DNA of 64,000 nucleotides from Xylanibacter rarus. Its GTDB lineage: Bacteria; Bacteroidota; Bacteroidia; Bacteroidales; Bacteroidaceae. The notes below the pieces were generated by a model. That model did no database searches. It was not told the origin of the DNA and saw nothing but the letters and a program-made list of their open reading frames with translations. The position numbers were made by a program, and so were the translations under genes. Positions within the stretch are counted from its first letter, which is position 1. The number at the start of each line of letters is the position of its first letter. Shown piece after piece: positions 16,818-25,046 of this stretch. The DNA is taken from positions 1 through 64,000 of the forward strand of contig NZ_LFQU01000018.1 of the NCBI RefSeq assembly GCF_001275135.1, in the 5' to 3' direction.

Positions 16818-18134
16818 TTACGAACGAGAAGCGATGCGCGAATAAGAGCGCACGCCATACCATATTATCACGAGGAAACAGATTAGCGGCAGCACAAACG
16901 ACACGTTGACAGCCGGCAACCCCATAACATATCCCTGATCGATGATAAGAGCCTGCAACGGAGGCAGAACGCTTCCGCCAAGTATGGCCATGATAAGTCC
17001 GGCGGCACCAAACTTGGCCGACTCGCCCAATCCATATAAGGCTATTCCGTAGATCGTGGGGAACATCAGTGACATGCAGGCAGAAACGCCGACAAGACAG
17101 TAAAGACCATAGATGTTCTGCATGAATATCACTCCTATAAGCAGAAATACAGCCACCACGGCCAACGTGGCAAGCATGGCGCCGGCATTGAAGAACTTTA
17201 GGAAGAACGTGCAGATGAAGCGGCTGCAGCAGAAGATTACCATGGCTATGATGTTGTAATGCTGCGACATCACCTCGGCGTCTTTCTCCGACATACCTGT
17301 CTGCATGAGCAGATGAGTACCATACTGTATGATAAACGTCCAGCACATAATCTGCGCACCGACATAAAAGAACTGGGCTATCACTCCCTCACGATAATGA
17401 GGCAGGCGGAAGATGTGCCTGATGGTAGACATGAAGTTGCCGTCCTGCTTCTCTGCGTTTTTCGGCATGCGCACAATCATCAGCAGAAAGACCATAAAGA
17501 GAATCACCACGCCTATTATCACGTAAGGCTGTATGAGAATGCTCAGGTCGGAGTCTCTCACCACGGCATACTCGGCCTCGCTGAGCTGCTCGCGTGCATC
17601 GGAGTCAAGCGGATTGAGGCGCGCCTGAATGAAGTTCATTGCTACATACATACCCAGCAGCGACCCGATGGGATTGAACGACTGGGCAAGGTTAAGACGC
17701 CTTGTAGCCGTCTCTTCGGTGCCCATCGACAAAATGTAAGGGTTGCAGCTCGTCTCAAGGAACGACAGGCCGCAGGTAAGTATGAAGTAGGCCAGCAGGA
17801 ACGAATAATAGCAGCCTGTGTACTTGGCCGGGAAGAACATAAACGCGCCTACGGCATAAAGCAGCAGCCCCATGAGCACGCCTGCCTTATAAGAATATTT
17901 GCGTATGAAGATGGCAGCGGGAAATGCCATTGCAAAATAGCCGCCATAGAAGGCCACCTGAACCAGAGCGCCGTCAGTGACGCTCATTCTGAATATCTTT
18001 GAAAAGGCCTTTACCATCGGGTTTGTTATGTCGTTGGCAAAGCCCCACAGGGCAAAACATGACGTAATCAGTATGAACGGAACAACATAGCTTATCCCGT
18101 CTTTCTTCAAAAGATGTTGTTTTTCGGTTTTCAT
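16818..18134 (-). CDS. fucP: Sugar:H+ symporter of the FucP family (MFS)
   Basis: This 438-residue inner-membrane permease has 12 predicted helices and matches the FHS/FucP branch of the major facilitator superfamily: FILITSCFALWGFANDITNPMV at the first helix, CGLSFLETSCNPYILSMG and NLAQSFNPIGSLLG in helices 4-5, and FPTIYGIALYGLGESAKFGAAGLIMAILGG near the end are family hallmarks. It likely imports L-fucose or another hexose with protons. A longer frame starts 26 codons upstream, but MKTEKQHLLKKDG is the usual N-terminus. No fucose isomerase or kinase is adjacent, so the substrate is uncertain. Confidence 0.85.
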   Translation of the reverse strand: MKTEKQHLLKKDGISYVVPFILITSCFALWGFANDITNPMVKAFSKIFRMSVTDGALVQVAFYGGYFAMAFPAAIFIRKYSYKAGVLMGLLLYAVGAFMFFPAKYTGCYYSFLLAYFILTCGLSFLETSCNPYILSMGTEETATRRLNLAQSFNPIGSLLGMYVAMNFIQARLNPLDSDAREQLSEAEYAVVRDSDLSILIQPYVIIGVVILFMVFLLMIVRMPKNAEKQDGNFMSTIRHIFRLPHYREGVIAQFFYVGAQIMCWTFIIQYGTHLLMQTGMSEKDAEVMSQHYNIIAMVIFCCSRFICTFFLKFFNAGAMLATLAVVAVFLLIGVIFMQNIYGLYCLVGVSACMSLMFPTIYGIALYGLGESAKFGAAGLIMAILGGSVLPPLQALIIDQGYVMGLPAVNVSFVLPLICFLVIIWYGVRSYSRIASRS

Positions 18135-18497
18135 ATTAGTTACAATGTTTAAGCATATATCTGTCCGAAGGTCGTGCAGGGCGACGGTCGGCCTTGTTGG
18201 CATCAAAGGCATTTAATCACAGTCATTACCGCTCAGATGTATGAAGCCGCCATACATCTGAGCATGTGCATGCAGCCTGATGAATGCATCTTTCGCCATC
18301 AACACTTGTGTTCTCATATTTTTTGTCGTCAGTAGCATGTTTCGTGCATGCGCAATGCAAATGTACAATAATTTACGCTACAGACAAAATCATGACTGCG
18401 TTTTGTTCACTTTTAGCTGATACATGACGCCGCCTGGCAACATAAGCAGGATAAGCTACGGAGAGCATACAGCCCCGGCAGACGCATTCGGCAGATG
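18135..18497. other. Intergenic region upstream of fucP
   Basis: This 363-bp stretch separates the fucP start from the end of the AlkZ-related gene. It presumably holds the fucP promoter. I see no ORF or strong structure. Confidence 0.5.
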
Positions 18498-19175
18498 TCA
18501 TGACTTTATCCCGAGCAGACTGTTATAAGTCTTTTCAGGCATATACGGCAATATTTTTCTGAAATGATCAAGCAGCCTATCGTATGACTCCTGTGGTGTG
18601 CGGTCAGGGCTACATGCCTCTCGCCCAAACAGACTTTCGGGCGTTGTCAGCAGCGACCATCCCCAACCATATTCACGCCCATGTCTGTCGCGCGGATAGA
18701 TAAAGTCTTCGGTTACAATATAGCAGCCCATTTCCAGTCGTGTCAAGTAGGCATCGAAACGGCTGCGCATCTTCGGCCCCGTAAATCCGCATGCAGCGCG
18801 CAGTTCGCGTGTGATAAGGCTCCCTTCGCTTTTCAGCGTGGCGAGAACGGCCTCCTCTACGCTACCCTCCTCGGGATAAGGATAAAGGCTGCGGCGATAA
18901 TTGCAGAAGTCAGGCCACCACTCACTGCTTACGAACGCGGCTTTATGCTTGAAGAACTTGCCATAGGCGCAACGGCTCTCACGCAGCACAGAGCCTTTCC
19001 ACTCCCACAAAGGCCATTCCCATCCTCCGTCAGGCAGGCGTGTGTACTGACATTCTTCGTCTACAGCATCTTCTGCCGACCAGCCGTCAATGCCCATGCG
19101 GAGCAAAGGCAGAAAACCTATATCGTTGATATAGTCGACAAGTTCCGGACAGGTGTGTATAAGCTCTTGTCTCAT
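18498..19175 (-). CDS. AlkZ-related winged-helix protein
   Basis: This 225-residue protein resembles the short AlkZ-related proteins of Bacteroidales: it has DGGWEWPLWEWKGSVLRE, then a helical region with LITRELRAACGFTGPKMRSRFDAYLTRLEMGCYIV, which reads as a winged-helix. AlkZ-type proteins are DNA glycosylases for alkylated or cross-linked bases, but this one is much shorter, so enzymatic activity is doubtful. It overlaps the upstream DUF169 gene by four bases (ATGA), so the two are translationally coupled. A role for the pair is not known. Confidence 0.6.
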   Translation of the reverse strand: MRQELIHTCPELVDYINDIGFLPLLRMGIDGWSAEDAVDEECQYTRLPDGGWEWPLWEWKGSVLRESRCAYGKFFKHKAAFVSSEWWPDFCNYRRSLYPYPEEGSVEEAVLATLKSEGSLITRELRAACGFTGPKMRSRFDAYLTRLEMGCYIVTEDFIYPRDRHGREYGWGWSLLTTPESLFGREACSPDRTPQESYDRLLDHFRKILPYMPEKTYNSLLGIKS

Positions 19176-19897
19176 TTCCCAATCTCCCCGTTAATACGTT
19201 TTCTTACTATCAAGCATGCTTTCTGAAATAGCGCCGACTGCTCCATCGTCTGCATCATTTCATTAAAGCGGTGCATCGGAATAACAAATGTCAGTTCGTT
19301 GGCAGGAACAAGCGGACGGGCTGACGGGTCTAACATTCCGATAAAGCAGCTGCGCCCCTGTTTTCTGTTCTCATTTACGGCAAATGTCACTATGCTGCAG
19401 CATCCTGAAGCAAAGCGTGTGCATACGGCATCGTCGGCATCATTGTCGTAGAAAGCCCAGCTGCACAAGCCTGAAAGCACATCGGGTGTGGCAAAAAACA
19501 GTATGCCTTCTGCGTCATCTAAAGAAGCGAGCTTATCCATACGCACAAAGTTGAGATACGGCTTTTCTGTCAGACTGATACCCAGACGGCTAACATACGT
19601 CTTAACCTGTTCGGGCGTCTGCTTATAGTGTTCCTGTTCCGAAACAAAGCGCGGTATGCGTTCCTGCATCGGTGCAAACCGTGTATACAGACTTCCGCCG
19701 CCACACAGCACATTGTCAACGCTCAACGTCAGCGCCTGACCGTCGCACACCTTGCGTATCGCCCCAATCATGCAGCGCGGTATCTTCCTTATCTTCTCAA
19801 CAGGCGTGTCACTATATCCAAAGGCCACAGGCAACGGTACGCCATCGCCAAACGCCTCTCTGTATCTCTGCAAGAATTTCTGTATCATAAGCATCAA
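19172..19897 (-). CDS. DUF169 domain protein
   Basis: This protein of about 240 residues fits the DUF169 family: PLPVAFGYSDTP near the N-terminus, CMIGAIRKVCDGQALTLSVDNVLCGGG in the middle with conserved Cys residues, and a later FASGCCSIVTFAV segment. Members are of unknown function; some occur in anaerobes next to redox or metal enzymes. It starts a two-gene operon with the AlkZ-related gene. Either of the first two Met codons could be the start. Confidence 0.65.
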   Translation of the reverse strand: MMLMIQKFLQRYREAFGDGVPLPVAFGYSDTPVEKIRKIPRCMIGAIRKVCDGQALTLSVDNVLCGGGSLYTRFAPMQERIPRFVSEQEHYKQTPEQVKTYVSRLGISLTEKPYLNFVRMDKLASLDDAEGILFFATPDVLSGLCSWAFYDNDADDAVCTRFASGCCSIVTFAVNENRKQGRSCFIGMLDPSARPLVPANELTFVIPMHRFNEMMQTMEQSALFQKACLIVRKRINGEIGK

Positions 19898-20159
19898 ACA
19901 TTAACTCTCCCCAAAGTTATAAGTTTAATGCGAAATTTGATAAGTGAAAGGCAAAAAAGATGCAAGAAAGTAATATATTTTGCTATTGCGAATAACAGCT
20001 TCGCGACTCAGAAAAGACTAAAGGAATAGAATATGCAAGTTCAAAGGTTAATCAAAAGATAAATTTTATATTAAAACGGACAATGTAAAAATACTTCTAT
20101 CAACTTATCCATTTATTATTTCATTTTCGTACCTTTGTATCCTTACTTACGTTATCATC

Positions 20160-20597
20160 ATGGAATTGTCTGATTGGTTTAAAGGATTTGAAAAAGGATT
20201 AGCCCGGCTATCAACTGAACAGCGAAAGGCCTTTTTTGCAGAATGCGGAAGCAACTGTGTTAAATGTGGTACACTGCAAGTTTATAAAGATCTATATGAC
20301 AGCGCAAGTGGCGATATAGACCTTTTCTTTCATAATGCAGACAAATTGCCGGGAGTTAAATGTGAAACAATTGAGAAAGGTGCAGCCTACTATTTGTATT
20401 TCACAGAATGTACTTGTGCGCTTCACAAAAAAGGTTATGTATCAACGCCTTTGCTTTGCGAATGTTCAAGGCAAAGCATCCTTTATGTTCTACATACATT
20501 ATGGAACAACAAAACCTTCTCTGTAACGCTTTGCGGCTCGATTCTGCAAGGAGAGCAGAATTGCAAAATTAAAATTGAAGTAAAAGAACAAGTCTGA
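20160..20597 (+). CDS. Cys-rich hypothetical protein (V4R/DUF6144-like)
   Basis: This 145-residue protein has nine Cys residues, including CGSNCVKCG near 38 and a C-terminal region with CECSRQSILYVLHTLW and LCGSILQGEQNCKIKIEV. The latter pattern resembles the C-terminal part of V4R/4-vinyl-reductase-like and DUF6144 proteins, which bind small ligands or metals. This assignment is tentative. It is followed after 21 nt by the DUF2867 gene in the same direction. Base composition is AT-rich, unlike the chromosome to the left, suggesting acquisition. Confidence 0.5.
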   Translation: MELSDWFKGFEKGLARLSTEQRKAFFAECGSNCVKCGTLQVYKDLYDSASGDIDLFFHNADKLPGVKCETIEKGAAYYLYFTECTCALHKKGYVSTPLLCECSRQSILYVLHTLWNNKTFSVTLCGSILQGEQNCKIKIEVKEQV

Positions 20598-20618
20598 AAC
20601 TCACAAATTAAAACGATA

Positions 20619-21044
20619 ATGGAAGCTGATTATACTGACTCTTATACGGCAATAGTAAAAAATTCTCATAGAATAAATGCTAAAGAATTATTTAACCTAA
20701 TGTTTGTTCATCACCCTAAACCTATACAATATTTACTCAAGCTGCGCGACCAAATGGTAAAACCTTTTGGTATTAAAAGAAGTGGCGGATTCACAGAGTT
20801 AATAAAAGAAGAGGACGAAGATAAACTAATCTTTGGAAAATCCGACAAACATTTAGACTTTCATGTATTGTTGCAATGCGATACTCCCGATACACTGAAA
20901 AACTCTCAACTCATTAGAATAACGACATTTGTAAAATATCATAATTCTTTAGGCAAAATATATTTCTTTGTCATCCGTCCTTTCCACATCTTTATTTGCA
21001 AATGGCTATTGAAACGGGCAACTGCCAGCCTACAAACTACCTGA
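20619..21044 (+). CDS. DUF2867 family protein with altered C-terminus
   Basis: This 141-residue protein resembles DUF2867: an N-terminal HRINAKELFNLMF, then LLKLRDQMVKPFGIK, then DKHLDFHVLLQC and TFVKYHNSLGKIYFFVIRPFHIFICKWLLKRA, the usual C-terminal end. The last seven or so residues (after KRA) are read out of frame into a traQ remnant starting near 21017, so the native stop has been replaced by insertion of foreign DNA. Function of the family is unknown. Confidence 0.6.
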   Translation: MEADYTDSYTAIVKNSHRINAKELFNLMFVHHPKPIQYLLKLRDQMVKPFGIKRSGGFTELIKEEDEDKLIFGKSDKHLDFHVLLQCDTPDTLKNSQLIRITTFVKYHNSLGKIYFFVIRPFHIFICKWLLKRATASLQTT

Positions 21045-21250
21045 TACGCTATTTTTTGGCTTACAGCAAAGAAAAACAGGAAATGGATAACGGTACAATG
21101 TTCCTACCCAATGACCTGTACCCGCTGGAGAAAGAAACGTTCCGGATCTACTACACATCGGCATCGACCGACCTGCAAACGATAGACATATATAATATCG
21201 ACTGTTTCGGGCAGGTACCAACTTTCGTTCTCGTTTAATAATGATAACTG
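21017..21250 (+). pseudogene. traQ (DUF3872) fragment from a lost conjugative element
   Basis: In one frame this reads GNCQPTNYLIRYF, then MDNGTMFLPNDLYPLEKETF and YYTSASTDLQTIDIY. That lines up residue by residue with the intact ICE TraQ at 57945-58403 (YQPTTYQIRYF, MDNGTVFLPNDLYPLEKETF, YYTSASTDQQTIDIY). The N-terminal lipoprotein half is absent and the end is frameshifted (CFGQVPTFVLV then stop). By eye the two DNA sequences are roughly 85% identical, so this came from a related but different element. It is a scar, not a gene. Confidence 0.85.
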
Positions 21251-21363
21251 TATATGAAGAATAGCATCAAAAAATTCCTAAATGTTTTGTACTTAAGACT
21301 CTTTTTTATAACTTCGCAACATCATATAAAATATTAGAAACGTATTTATTAGATAATTCATGA

Positions 21364-21762
21364 ATGAAAATAGAATTTGATATATCCGACGATAAAATTG
21401 TCAACTTTAGCTTAGGAGCTAGAAATGAACTTGTACATCAATCCCAGCGTATTGTTAGTGATATTGTGGACGAGGCTAGTCGTATAGAAGCTAGTCGGCG
21501 TATTTATGATACCAGTTCAGAAGTTACACAATCAAATGTAAAAGAGGCTGCCAATCAGCCACGAATGATGGTTGTAAAGAAAAAAACATTGTGGACTAAA
21601 GTTGTCCAAATAGCATCATTTATATCATCTATAATTATGGGTAGTTTACTTGATACGGATAAATTTAAAGATACTAACCATGTAACATGGTTCATTATAA
21701 TGACATTTATTGCTATTGGGACAACTATATATTTGACTTTTAATCAGGATAATAATGGATAA
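21364..21762 (+). CDS. Small membrane protein, first gene of an unknown two-gene operon
   Basis: This 132-residue protein has a soluble N-terminal part (1-75) and two membrane helices (about 78-96 and 105-124) at the C-terminus. The N-terminal part contains GARNELVHQSQRIVSDIV, which by chance or design matches the RNxxxH spacing of HEPN RNases. It overlaps the next gene by eight bases, so translation is coupled. I do not recognise the family. The very AT-rich sequence beside an ICE suggests a horizontally acquired module. Confidence 0.6.
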   Translation: MKIEFDISDDKIVNFSLGARNELVHQSQRIVSDIVDEASRIEASRRIYDTSSEVTQSNVKEAANQPRMMVVKKKTLWTKVVQIASFISSIIMGSLLDTDKFKDTNHVTWFIIMTFIAIGTTIYLTFNQDNNG

Positions 21763-22486
21763 TATACAGAATAAACTTACAGACGCAGCAAAATCGGCTC
21801 TTAATCAGTCTGTGCAAGAAATAACAGAAATGATATTAGAAAAAGCAAAACAGAATGCTTGTTCTCATAAGACCGAAGATGAAATATCTTTACATGATAT
21901 ATTGAAAGCGAAACAAGAAATATTATCAAATAAACATTCTGAAATCACAAAAGAATATCGTAGACGAAGAATATATTTGATGATTTCTATGATGGGAATG
22001 GTATATGCCGTTTTTGGTATTATGTTCTATATTTATCAGAACAACACGTATGATATTACCAAAGACATTGGACTTGTAATTGCGGCATTAGGAACATTTA
22101 TGACTATAATAGGGTTTATCTATGCTCAATTAACAAATACAAAGAGCCAAGAAATAATTGTCAGAACTGATATAGCAGACAATAATAGTTTGGAATTTGA
22201 AATTGTTAGGAAGTGGCGTACTATCGAACAATTAAGTACAACACTGATGTTAAAAGATGGGATTCCTAGCGACAGAGCAAAGTCTATAAATTTTATAGTG
22301 GAATTTCTTTCTCAACAATTGGTTAATGTTATCAACATTCTTGATTTAAAAGAGTTGTTAATCGCAAGAAATGCCATTGTTCACAAAGGTAAAACTTTTT
22401 CCAAATCAGAATTGGAAGAAAATTTATTAGTTGCTAATAAAATTATAATTGAATTAGAGAAAAGAATACATTTAAAGACACTATAA
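21755..22486 (+). CDS. Two-helix membrane protein with C-terminal HEPN-like motif
   Basis: This 243-residue protein has an N-terminal helical region, two membrane helices (about 72-93 and 104-124) and a cytoplasmic helical domain. That domain ends with LLIARNAIVHKGKTFSKSELEENLLVANKIIIEL: RNAIVH fits the RNxxxH motif of HEPN ribonucleases, and its place before a final helix is typical. I infer a membrane-anchored HEPN-type RNase or a structural HEPN homologue, possibly an anti-phage effector paired with the upstream protein. The family is not one I recognise, and the remainder of the domain would need structural comparison. Confidence 0.6.
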   Translation: MDNIQNKLTDAAKSALNQSVQEITEMILEKAKQNACSHKTEDEISLHDILKAKQEILSNKHSEITKEYRRRRIYLMISMMGMVYAVFGIMFYIYQNNTYDITKDIGLVIAALGTFMTIIGFIYAQLTNTKSQEIIVRTDIADNNSLEFEIVRKWRTIEQLSTTLMLKDGIPSDRAKSINFIVEFLSQQLVNVINILDLKELLIARNAIVHKGKTFSKSELEENLLVANKIIIELEKRIHLKTL

Positions 22487-22517
22487 AATATTTTGGACCG
22501 TGTCATTTATATGTATT

Positions 22518-22564
22518 AAAAGAACAATAAGTCATATTATTAAAAGGGGACTTATTGTTCTTTT
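22518..22564. terminator. Bidirectional terminator, 16-bp stem
   Basis: A perfect 16-bp stem (AAAAGAACAATAAGTC and complement) with a 15-nt loop, flanked by A- and T-runs, separates the two converging gene pairs. Confidence 0.8.
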
Positions 22565-22614
22565 ATTTTCTTAAAGCGTAAAAGATAACTCGGCATTATA
22601 GCTATTTTTAATGG

Positions 22615-22890
22615 CTAAATTATCTTTTTTATTATAGCAGATATCTTATCTGCAACTTCACCTCCATTTTGAATAATTCTTAAAATTGCTTCATTCTTAT
22701 CTGTCGCATTATTTATTTCCTTTTCTAGTTCATTTATAATATCTTCACTTACACTAGAATTACGCAACTCGACAATAATATTATCAAATAAAAGTTTACC
22801 CATTACTTTTTCTTTTTCTGTGGCAGTCTTAGCGTCTGCAGTTATTGCTGCTTTTTTTATCGCTTTTTCCAATTCTTTAATATCTATCAT
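22615..22890 (-). CDS. Small helical hypothetical protein
   Basis: This 91-residue protein is predicted almost entirely alpha-helical and Lys/Glu/Ile-rich (IDIKELEKAIKKAAITADAK at the start). There is no signal peptide; the Gly-containing segment QNGGEVADKISAI precedes the final helix. It follows the lipoprotein gene by two bases, so they form one operon. I do not recognise the family. Confidence 0.5.
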   Translation of the reverse strand: MIDIKELEKAIKKAAITADAKTATEKEKVMGKLLFDNIIVELRNSSVSEDIINELEKEINNATDKNEAILRIIQNGGEVADKISAIIKKII

Positions 22891-22892
22891 TT

Positions 22893-23528
22893 TTAGTCGT
22901 TTTTACTTGTTAAACCATTTACTTTGTCTTCTATTTCTTGAATTCCATTTTTTATTTTATTTAATTGGATATCTATTTTATTCAAAGACGAACTATTTAT
23001 AGAATCCAATTTTTCTATAGGCAAGATTTTATCAATAAAATTTCTATAATTTTCCTGCAAATCTGAAGCGGATTTGGTATTTTTTAATATTATAGAATTC
23101 ATTCTCAATGATAAATCATACTGCTGATTGAATGTTTCTATTATAGAATCCCTTACAGTATGGATTGATTTTAATCCCAAATCCTTTCGTTGTTTATATT
23201 CATTTAAACACAAATTTGTTATACTTTGTATTAATCTCATCCTATATTGAAGACTATCAGTTTCAACTGCTTCATTCCAGGCTTTAATAATAATAGAGTC
23301 ACTAAAAGTTGCTTGTATATGTTGAGGATACCAAACATTATCTAAATAATTAATAAAGTTATTCTCTTTCTCTTTGTATACAGTTGTTATAAGGTTATTA
23401 TTAGCCTCTTTTAATACAGATATTTGATGTTCTAGCAAAATAGACATTTCAGCAGTTTCCTTTGGAATACTGACACATGAAGATACCAAAATAAGACAAC
23501 AAGAAAATAATACAATTTTAATATTCAT
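22893..23528 (-). CDS. Putative lipoprotein with coiled-coil regions
   Basis: This 211-residue protein starts with a lipoprotein signal (MNIKIVLFSCCLILVSSC, lipobox VSSC), so it should be lipid-anchored. The mature part is helical with long coiled-coil-like stretches, for example at the C-terminus (LNKIDIQLNKIKNGIQEIED). It leads a two-gene operon with the 91-residue protein. No family is recognised. Its AT content matches the neighbouring accessory genes rather than the core chromosome. Confidence 0.6.
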   Translation of the reverse strand: MNIKIVLFSCCLILVSSCVSIPKETAEMSILLEHQISVLKEANNNLITTVYKEKENNFINYLDNVWYPQHIQATFSDSIIIKAWNEAVETDSLQYRMRLIQSITNLCLNEYKQRKDLGLKSIHTVRDSIIETFNQQYDLSLRMNSIILKNTKSASDLQENYRNFIDKILPIEKLDSINSSSLNKIDIQLNKIKNGIQEIEDKVNGLTSKND

Positions 23529-23681
23529 ACTCTAAATAATAATTGTGACAACGCTTTTTACTTCTTTATATTGAAATAAGCAAATTCTGTGCCAAAGCAA
23601 CTCATTGTCATAAAAAAGACAAAAAGAAAGGGATGGATTTTTGCTACTTTTTGTGCCGTTTGAAGCTCACTATAAAAAGTA

Positions 23682-23702
23682 GTGGGCGGAAATTCCGCCC
23701 AC
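23682..23702. repeat. 21-bp perfect palindrome
   Basis: GTGGGCGGAA-A-TTCCGCCCAC is a perfect hairpin with a one-base centre in a gene-free stretch. It lies next to the transposase relic and could be a terminator of it or part of an element end. Confidence 0.55.
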
Positions 23703-23769
23703 CTTCATTCTATAAACTTGAGATATTTAAGAGGTCAGAACTCATCGGATTTTCTTCCCCATGTCCAAT

Positions 23770-24150
23770 CGGACTCATACTATCATCTTCTCACCAATAT
23801 GGGGAGTCAAATACAACTTTTGCGTCCAGAGAATACTTGCAATATTCGATTTCCGTGATAGGACTTTTAAACATCATACCGGTGAACATACCAATGAAAC
23901 CTCAATAGTTTCAATGGCCTTATTCTTCAACGATTCGTTTATACATTCTATTACATACCTTTTTCTCTACATAATTTTGTCACACATAGGCATAAGCCCA
24001 ACAAAGTGATTACATTAAACAGACTGCGGAAAACAACTTCCTAACCACCTTCATGATGAAGTTGGGCTAATATTCTTTGAAAGTACGGCTAGTGCCGAAT
24101 TGGTTGCATACAATATAATCATTATATCCACTTTCTGACCAGCCTAACTT
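23770..24150 (-). pseudogene. Decayed IS982-like transposase remnant
   Basis: Reading the minus strand, short in-frame pieces separated by stops and frame changes resemble the C-terminal part of IS982-type transposases, above all LMPMCDKIM, stop, RKRYVIECINESLKN, which fits the family's DK.M.RKR..IE.IND.LKN block. Further pieces continue in shifted frames. No intact ORF or terminal repeats were found. This is recognition from memory of the family pattern. It accounts for part of the 640-bp gene-free gap 23529-24165. Confidence 0.45.
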
Positions 24151-24165
24151 TTCTAAAAACTACAA

Positions 24166-24621
24166 CTATCTACTTTTACTGATTTTTAAGTAGATCATAT
24201 CTTTTAATTGTTTACCATCTTCAAAAATCGGATGATCATAATTATCAATGAAAAAATTGGGTATCCGATGTGAATACACAAATCCGCAATTCTTGTAGAA
24301 GGATATGGTTATAGGAGAGTCTCCAGTTCCGACAAGCATTGTATGACATTGAGTTTTATAATGTTCAAGAAGAAAGGATATCAACTTCTTTCCATAGCCC
24401 TGACGCTGGAATTGTGGATAGACTGCAATGTTTTTAATTTCGTAGACACCTGCGCCTTCTTCTGTTATAACGCATGAAGCTTTAACCTCATTGTTATCAG
24501 ACAATACAAACATATCCCCACGTTCAAGATAGCGATCAATCATGGACTCTTGCTCATCAGCAAGGAGCAGCAGATCCAGATATTGCTTTTTATTATGAAA
24601 GACTGGATATATATTTATCAT
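24166..24621 (-). CDS. GNAT family N-acetyltransferase
   Basis: This 151-residue enzyme has the GNAT fold: the acetyl-CoA pyrophosphate loop motif PQFQRQGYGKKLISFLLEH (about 74-92), preceded by strand IKNIAVY, and a C-terminal FYKNCGFVYSHRIPNFF motif B. It transfers an acetyl group to an amine of unknown identity. It is complete and stands alone next to the left end of the ICE, so it was the gene downstream of tRNA-Ser before integration. Confidence 0.85.
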   Translation of the reverse strand: MINIYPVFHNKKQYLDLLLLADEQESMIDRYLERGDMFVLSDNNEVKASCVITEEGAGVYEIKNIAVYPQFQRQGYGKKLISFLLEHYKTQCHTMLVGTGDSPITISFYKNCGFVYSHRIPNFFIDNYDHPIFEDGKQLKDMIYLKISKSR

Positions 24622-24674
24622 ATTCAGTTTCTACAATCACGTTATATTTAATACATTGCTAATAATCACAAACA

Positions 24675-24708
24675 AAAGATGCGAATCACAAATGTGATTC
24701 GCATCTTT
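24675..24708 (-). terminator. 16-bp-stem hairpin, former terminator of tRNA-Ser
   Basis: AAAGATGCGAATCACA and its exact complement with a two-base loop lie just outside the ICE left end. In the uninterrupted chromosome this would follow the tRNA-Ser 3' end directly, which makes it the likely original terminator, now 38 kb away from the tRNA. Confidence 0.65.
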
Positions 24709-24715
24709 GCAAGTG

Positions 24716-24729
24716 GCGGAGAGAGAGGG
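24716..24729. repeat. Left attachment-site repeat of the ICE (attL)
   Basis: GCGGAGAGAGAGGG is identical to the tRNA-Ser 3' end at 63017-63030, and similarity runs on with gaps through the T-loop (TTTTGAACC versus ATTCGAACC). It is the direct repeat expected from integration into a tRNA 3' end. Confidence 0.75.
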
Positions 24730-24786
24730 TTTTGAACCTATAACTCTAACCGCTTATATGTCAGCTACTTTGCTTTCAAAATTTCA

Positions 24787-24809
24787 AATAGGTAACGAAA
24801 CAGTAACGA
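24787..24809 (+). promoter_or_regulatory. Candidate integrase arm-type sites, left end
   Basis: AATAGGTAACGA and AGTAACGA occur in tandem. The same pair with the same start occurs at the right end (62870-62895) and inverted at 60881-60904. Arm-type sites bound by the N-terminal domain of the integrase are the natural reading. Confidence 0.5.
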
Positions 24810-24923
24810 TTTTTAATCGTTAAGCCTGTCCAACTTTGACCGTGTTTGTCTGCCTAACTTTCGGGTTCAAAGATACTGCATTCTTTTGAAACTCGCAAAT
24901 ATCTGATAATAAATATTTTTGGG

Positions 24924-24976
24924 TTAGTGCAAGGTGCAAGCTATATATATAAATATATACTTGCACCTTGCACTAA
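24924..24976. promoter_or_regulatory. 17-bp perfect inverted repeat upstream of ICE tetR
   Basis: TTAGTGCAAGGTGCAAG and its exact complement flank a 19-bp pure A/T-rich centre, 40 bp before the tetR promoter box. One side continues with an A-run. It could be an operator, a terminator read leftwards or a cruciform. The remaining 24622-25046 contains only attL and arm-type sites. Confidence 0.55.
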
Positions 24977-25015
24977 AAAAAAGCACTGGGGTACAAATGG
25001 TTAAAACAAAATCCG

Positions 25016-25023
25016 TATCTTCG
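25016..25023 (+). promoter_or_regulatory. Promoter box of ICE tetR
   Basis: TATCTTCG, same as for the chromosomal tetR paralogue at 15676, lies 23 nt before the ATG. Confidence 0.5.
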
Positions 25024-25046
25024 TAACCGATTAAAAACAAACGTGT

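Noticed and set aside
23633-24009. Short plus-strand ORFs in the gap before the GNAT gene
   Set aside because: They lack any family pattern and overlap the minus-strand transposase remnant.
24716-24790. A second tRNA at the left ICE end
   Set aside because: Only the 3' 14 bases and part of the T-loop match; no acceptor partner, D-arm or anticodon arm can be folded.
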